Assembly (NCBI GenBank): GCA_963823525.1
Contig: CAWGLW010000006.1
Coordinates: 1 to 64,000, forward strand
DNA length: 64,000 nucleotides
DNA from: CAWGLW01 sp963823525
GTDB taxonomy: Bacteria; Pseudomonadota; Gammaproteobacteria; Steroidobacterales; Steroidobacteraceae
Reading direction: 5' to 3'
Shown one piece after another: positions 60,439 through 64,000 of the stretch. How positions within the stretch are numbered: the first letter of the stretch is position 1; the number at the start of each line of letters is the position of its first letter. A program made the position numbers and the translations under genes. The notes under the pieces are model-generated. The model was not told the DNA's origin, made no database searches, and saw only the letters and a program-made list of their open reading frames with translations.

Positions 60439-61248
60439 TTGCCACTGCCCCTGATAGCCGTCGCCTGCTACCTGATCGGAGCCGCGTGGCTCGCCTACGC
60501 CGCCTATCGCGGAACCTCTCACCATGGACGAGGCGGACGCATTGCGGCGGTCGCCTTCGCCGCAGTCGGCGTCGTGGTGCACGCAGTGGCGCTGATCCAA
60601 CAGCACGCACACACCGAACAGACGGTGCTGTCTCTGAGCGACACGGCGGCCCTGGTGAGCCTCGTGATCGCGGCAACGTCGATTGTCATCGCGATCAAGC
60701 CGCGGTTGCGCGGCGTGGCGGCCGTGCTGCTGGTGGTCGCGGCGATTCTCGAGGGCGCATTCTCGGGCGGGACGCGCGAGTACGCAGTCGGCCGGCCGGG
60801 CTGGGAACTCGCCTTTCATGTTGCAGTGGCGACAACGGCATTCGCATTCCTGACGATCGGCGCCGTACTGGCGATTGCGCAGGTCATGGTCGACCGACGC
60901 ATCCGCAGCCGCAGGCCATTGGGGTGGCTGAAGATTCTCACGCCCCTGGAGTCGCTGGAATCGGCCTGCTTCCAGAGCATCTTCGCCGGTTTCGCGTTGC
61001 TGACCCTGGCGCTCGTCTCGGGCGCTTACTTCATTGACAACCTGTTTGCGCAGCACCTGGTCCACAAAGTCGTGCTCGCCATCACCGCCTGGGTCGTCTT
61101 CGGGATCCTGCTGTTCGGGCGGATTCGTTTTGGCTGGCGTGGTCGCAAGGCGCTTCGCTGGACCCTGGCCGGTTATTTGCTGCTGGGCCTGTCCTACTTC
61201 GGCAGCAAACTGATACTCGAAAACATGCTGGGTCGGCACTGGGGCTGA
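60439..61248 (+). CDS. ypjD: CcsA/HemX-like inner-membrane protein YpjD
   Basis: 269 residues from TTG 60,439. Eight hydrophobic helices in the cytochrome c assembly (CcsA/HemX) pattern, with conserved GGTREYAVGRPGWELAFHVA (His on a helix) and WVVFGILLFGRIRFGWRGRK near the end. YpjD lies beside ffh in many proteobacteria and has no settled role. It diverges from ffh and is followed six bases later by a CNNM gene. Confidence 0.88.
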   Translation: MPLPLIAVACYLIGAAWLAYAAYRGTSHHGRGGRIAAVAFAAVGVVVHAVALIQQHAHTEQTVLSLSDTAALVSLVIAATSIVIAIKPRLRGVAAVLLVVAAILEGAFSGGTREYAVGRPGWELAFHVAVATTAFAFLTIGAVLAIAQVMVDRRIRSRRPLGWLKILTPLESLESACFQSIFAGFALLTLALVSGAYFIDNLFAQHLVHKVVLAITAWVVFGILLFGRIRFGWRGRKALRWTLAGYLLLGLSYFGSKLILENMLGRHWG

Positions 61249-61254
61249 GCCGAG

Positions 61255-62562
61255 TTGCAGGACATCCCACTTCACTGGCTGTTCCTGGTCCTGCTCGTCC
61301 TGCTCGTGTTCTCGGGGTTCTGCTCCAGCACGGAAACGGCCCTGATGAGCGTCAACCGGTATCGCCTGCGGCACCTGGCCCGCGAAGGCAGCGCAGCGGC
61401 GCGCACCGCTGAGAGCCTGCTCGAGAAGCCGGATCGGCTGATCGGTGTGATCCTGGTCTGTAATAACTTCGTCAATTCCGCTGCCGCGGCCATTGTGACG
61501 ATGATTTCGCTGTCGCTCGGCGGAGAGGGCTCGGCGGCCATCGGCGTGGGCCTGTTCACCGTGGTGCTGATCATCTTCGGGGAGATCGCCCCCAAGACCT
61601 ACGGCGCGCTTTATCCCGAGCGCCTCGCTCTGCCAGCCGCCATGGTCTACAAGGTGCTGCTGAGTCTTCTCTACCCCGTCGTCTGGGTCGCCAACCTGCT
61701 CGCCAACGGGGTCCTGAGGCTGCTGGGCGTTTCACCAGAGGAAGCCAGCACGACGTCGTTGAGCGCCGAAGAGTTGCGTACCGTCGTCGCTGAATCCAGC
61801 ACCGTGATACCGCATCGGCATCAACGCATGCTGATGAGCATCCTCGACCTCGAACAGGTCAATGTCGAGGACATCATGGTCCCGCGCAACGAGATATACG
61901 GTATCGATATTTCGGAGGACTGGGACGAAGTCATGGACCAGTTGCGCGAATGCCGTGTGACCCGGGTGCCGGTCTACGACGGCAGTCTCGATAACATCGT
62001 CGGCCTTCTGCACATGAAGAAAGTGGTCGGCTTTCTTGCGCGAGACGAGTTCGACCGCGAGAGCCTGCTGGCCCTGGTCAAGGTACGCGAGCCTTACTAC
62101 GTACCCGAGGGGACGCCGCTCAACACACAGCTGGCCAATTTCCAGCGCCAGCGCCGACGAGTTGCGTTTGTCGTCGACGAATATGGCGATATCCAGGGGC
62201 TTGTGACGCTCGAAGACCTGCTCGAGGAAATCGTCGGCGAATTTACGACCGACTCGAGCACCCTGAACAAAGATGTCGCCCGGCAGGGCGACAGTTACGT
62301 GGTCAATGCGGCAGCCAGCCTGCGCCGGCTGAACCGCAAAATGGGCTGGGCTTTGCCGACCAACGGACCGCGGACGCTGAGCGGCCTGGTCATCGAACAC
62401 CTCGAGACCATTCCAGAACCAGGCACGAGCCTGCAGATTGCAGGGTACACGATCGACGTGCTGCAGACCGCGGACAACACGATCAAGACCGCCCGCCTGA
62501 AGCCAGCCGCCACCGCACCGGCCGATGCTGCCAGTCCAGGCATTTCAAAAGACCTTGCCTAG
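61255..62562 (+). CDS. CNNM/CorC-type HlyC transporter (YfjD family)
   Basis: 435 residues from TTG 61,255. The CNNM (DUF21) membrane domain covers 1-180 (CSSTETALMSVNRYRLRHLA; LVCNNFVNSAAAAIVTMISL; FGEIAPKTYGALYPERLALP). Two CBS domains lie at about 200-320 (VEDIMVPRNEIYGIDISEDW; VAFVVDEYGDIQGLVTLEDL), then a CorC-HlyC C-terminal domain. The family handles Mg2+ or Co2+ efflux. Its 3' end overlaps the convergent radA gene by 18 bases. Confidence 0.93.
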   Translation: MQDIPLHWLFLVLLVLLVFSGFCSSTETALMSVNRYRLRHLAREGSAAARTAESLLEKPDRLIGVILVCNNFVNSAAAAIVTMISLSLGGEGSAAIGVGLFTVVLIIFGEIAPKTYGALYPERLALPAAMVYKVLLSLLYPVVWVANLLANGVLRLLGVSPEEASTTSLSAEELRTVVAESSTVIPHRHQRMLMSILDLEQVNVEDIMVPRNEIYGIDISEDWDEVMDQLRECRVTRVPVYDGSLDNIVGLLHMKKVVGFLARDEFDRESLLALVKVREPYYVPEGTPLNTQLANFQRQRRRVAFVVDEYGDIQGLVTLEDLLEEIVGEFTTDSSTLNKDVARQGDSYVVNAAASLRRLNRKMGWALPTNGPRTLSGLVIEHLETIPEPGTSLQIAGYTIDVLQTADNTIKTARLKPAATAPADAASPGISKDLA

Positions 62563-63894
62563 CGCCTGTTCGAGCGTGGCGACGGCCTCGACTTCGATCT
62601 GCTCGATCTTCCGGCGCGGGGCATTGGCCGCGGGGACCAGCGCGCGCCGGAAGCCCTGCTTGGCCGCCTCGCGCAGTCGCTCTTCACCAAACGGCACCGG
62701 CCGAATCTCCCCGGTCAGGCCGAGTTCGCCGAAACACACAGTCGCCGACGGCAGCGGCCGGTTGCGCACACTGGAGGCCACGGCCAGCACGGCCGGCAGG
62801 TCCGCGGCAGTCTCATTGATTCGCACCCCGCCGACAACGTTCACGAAAACATCGGAACCGGAAGTCGCAGTACCGCCGTGTCGATGCAGTACCGCGAGCA
62901 GCAGCGCCAGCCGGCTCGACTCGAATCCGACAGCGACCCGCCGCGGCGACAGCCCCTGCGACTCGTCAACCAGCGCCTGGACTTCAACGAGCAGGTGACG
63001 GCTTCCCTCGTGCACAACCGTTACAGCGCTGCCGCTGGCGCTCTCATCGCGCCTCGAGAGAAATATTGCCGAAGGATTACGAACCTCTCTCAGGCCCTGC
63101 TCTGCCATCGCGAAGACGCCGATCTCGCTTGCGGCACCGAAACGATTCTTGACGGCGCGCACCACCCGGAAACGGCTGCCCGGGTCACTCTCGAAGTACA
63201 GTACCGTATCCACCATGTGCTCGAGTATTCGCGGCCCGGCAATCTGGCCCTCCTTGGTCACGTGCCCGATGATGATCACGACCGTGCCGGTTTCCTTTGC
63301 GTAGCGCACCAGTCGCGCCGAAGACTCGCGCACCTGAACAGCCGAACCGGCCGAGGACTCGCTTGCTTCGGTCTGCATCGTCTGTATTGAGTCAACGACG
63401 ACCACCGCGGCACGCGCCGCAGCGCTTTCCTCGATGATTGACTCGACACGGGTCTCAGCCACCAGCCGCATCGTCGTGGAATCGAGCCCGAGGCGGCGCG
63501 CCCGCAACGCAACCTGGCGCACTGACTCCTCCCCGGAGGCATAGAGCACCGTACGGCTTCGGCTCAGCGCGTCGGCGGCCTGCAAAAGCAGGGTCGACTT
63601 GCCGATCCCGGGATCACCGCCGAGCAGCACGACCGACCCGGCGACGAGACCACCGCCGAGCACGCGGTCGAGCTCACCGATACCTGTCTGTGCACGCACC
63701 TCGTCATCATCCGTGACGTCGGTCACGGTTTTGCTGCGCGGCGCAGCGCCCGGCGCCGGCTGCGGTCGCAGCCCGCTGACGGGCACCGCGAGCTCCAGTG
63801 TGTTCCAGGCCTCACAGGACGGACACTGGCCCTGCCACTGGGGAGTCCTTGCTCCACAGGAGCCACATACGTAGCTGGACTTCTGCCGCGCCAT
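62545..63894 (-). CDS. radA: DNA repair protein RadA
   Basis: 449 residues. Zinc finger YVCGSCGARTPQWQGQCPSC at 8-27, Walker A LGGDPGIGKSTLLLQAA (about 92-108), RadA signature VKNRFGAASEIGVFAM (about 250), and a C-terminal Lon-like domain (GVRINETAADLPAVLAVASS). It promotes branch migration in recombination. It converges on the CNNM gene with an overlap. The 106 bases upstream to the window end form its leader. Confidence 0.96.
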   Translation of the reverse strand: MARQKSSYVCGSCGARTPQWQGQCPSCEAWNTLELAVPVSGLRPQPAPGAAPRSKTVTDVTDDDEVRAQTGIGELDRVLGGGLVAGSVVLLGGDPGIGKSTLLLQAADALSRSRTVLYASGEESVRQVALRARRLGLDSTTMRLVAETRVESIIEESAAARAAVVVVDSIQTMQTEASESSAGSAVQVRESSARLVRYAKETGTVVIIIGHVTKEGQIAGPRILEHMVDTVLYFESDPGSRFRVVRAVKNRFGAASEIGVFAMAEQGLREVRNPSAIFLSRRDESASGSAVTVVHEGSRHLLVEVQALVDESQGLSPRRVAVGFESSRLALLLAVLHRHGGTATSGSDVFVNVVGGVRINETAADLPAVLAVASSVRNRPLPSATVCFGELGLTGEIRPVPFGEERLREAAKQGFRRALVPAANAPRRKIEQIEVEAVATLEQALGKVF

Positions 63895-64000
63895 GTTGCT
63901 CCGCTGTGTAACGAGGGGAATCGATCGGCCGCGATGCTAACACGGGCCGGAGGCCGCGCCGGGACTGTGACGCTGACAACAATTCTGGCCCCATGGCAAT

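Noticed and set aside
1..64000. CRISPR arrays, rRNA genes, toxin-antitoxin pairs, prophage structural genes
   Set aside because: None seen: no regularly spaced repeats, no rRNA signatures, no recognisable phage or TA proteins.

Overview
The window looks like high-GC gammaproteobacterial chromosome. The gene orders ftsK-lolA-rarA-serS, trxB-(acetyltransferase)-aat-infA-clpA-clpS, ffh-rpsP-rimM-trmD-rplS, kbl-tdh, hslR and radA are typical of that class. The presence of lolA, hslR, a type II secretion cluster and a DcaP-type porin indicates a Gram-negative envelope. I cannot name the genus.

The window falls into two halves. Positions 1 to about 25,700 are accessory and heavily scarred. They hold a phospholipase D/AI-2E locus cut by IS3-family debris, an orphan receiver protein, a DcaP-like porin, and a run of small single genes (EthD, GYD, a DUF442-like phosphatase fold, DUF4760-like, secreted proteins). 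Among these are two copies of a small CxxC-protein/DUF4760 module. A TRAP transporter (dctQM plus a convergent dctP) follows. Last comes a two-gene SIR2-TIR / STAND-TPR cassette lying between two nearly identical 580-bp IS91-family end copies. Remnants of at least three IS3-type and four IS91-type sequences are present, many genes are truncated, and at least one frameshift is visible. A tRNA-Ser(UGA) gene at 25,712-25,801 separates this half from the conserved half.

Positions 25,860 to 64,000 are core genome with almost no gaps: cell division, lipoprotein sorting, replication-fork maintenance, translation (serS, infA, rplS, rpsP, trmD, rimM, aat), protein targeting (ffh) and proteolysis (clpAS, sppA). 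The same half carries gspC-D-E-F, an MFS exporter, a DUF1254 lipoprotein, an iron-sulfur photolyase operon with a queuosine-precursor transporter and hslR, threonine degradation (kbl-tdh), a CNNM/CorC transporter and radA.

The best candidate for an unusual biological system is the translationally coupled pair at 19,231-23,882. One protein joins a SIR2-like domain to a TIR domain. The other is a STAND NTPase with one membrane segment and a long TPR-like C-terminus. By analogy with NAD-depleting immune systems (Thoeris, Avs-type STANDs, SIR2 and TIR effectors) I infer a defence or conflict role. Its SIR2 domain lacks the usual Asn and His at the expected places, so TIR may be the active effector.
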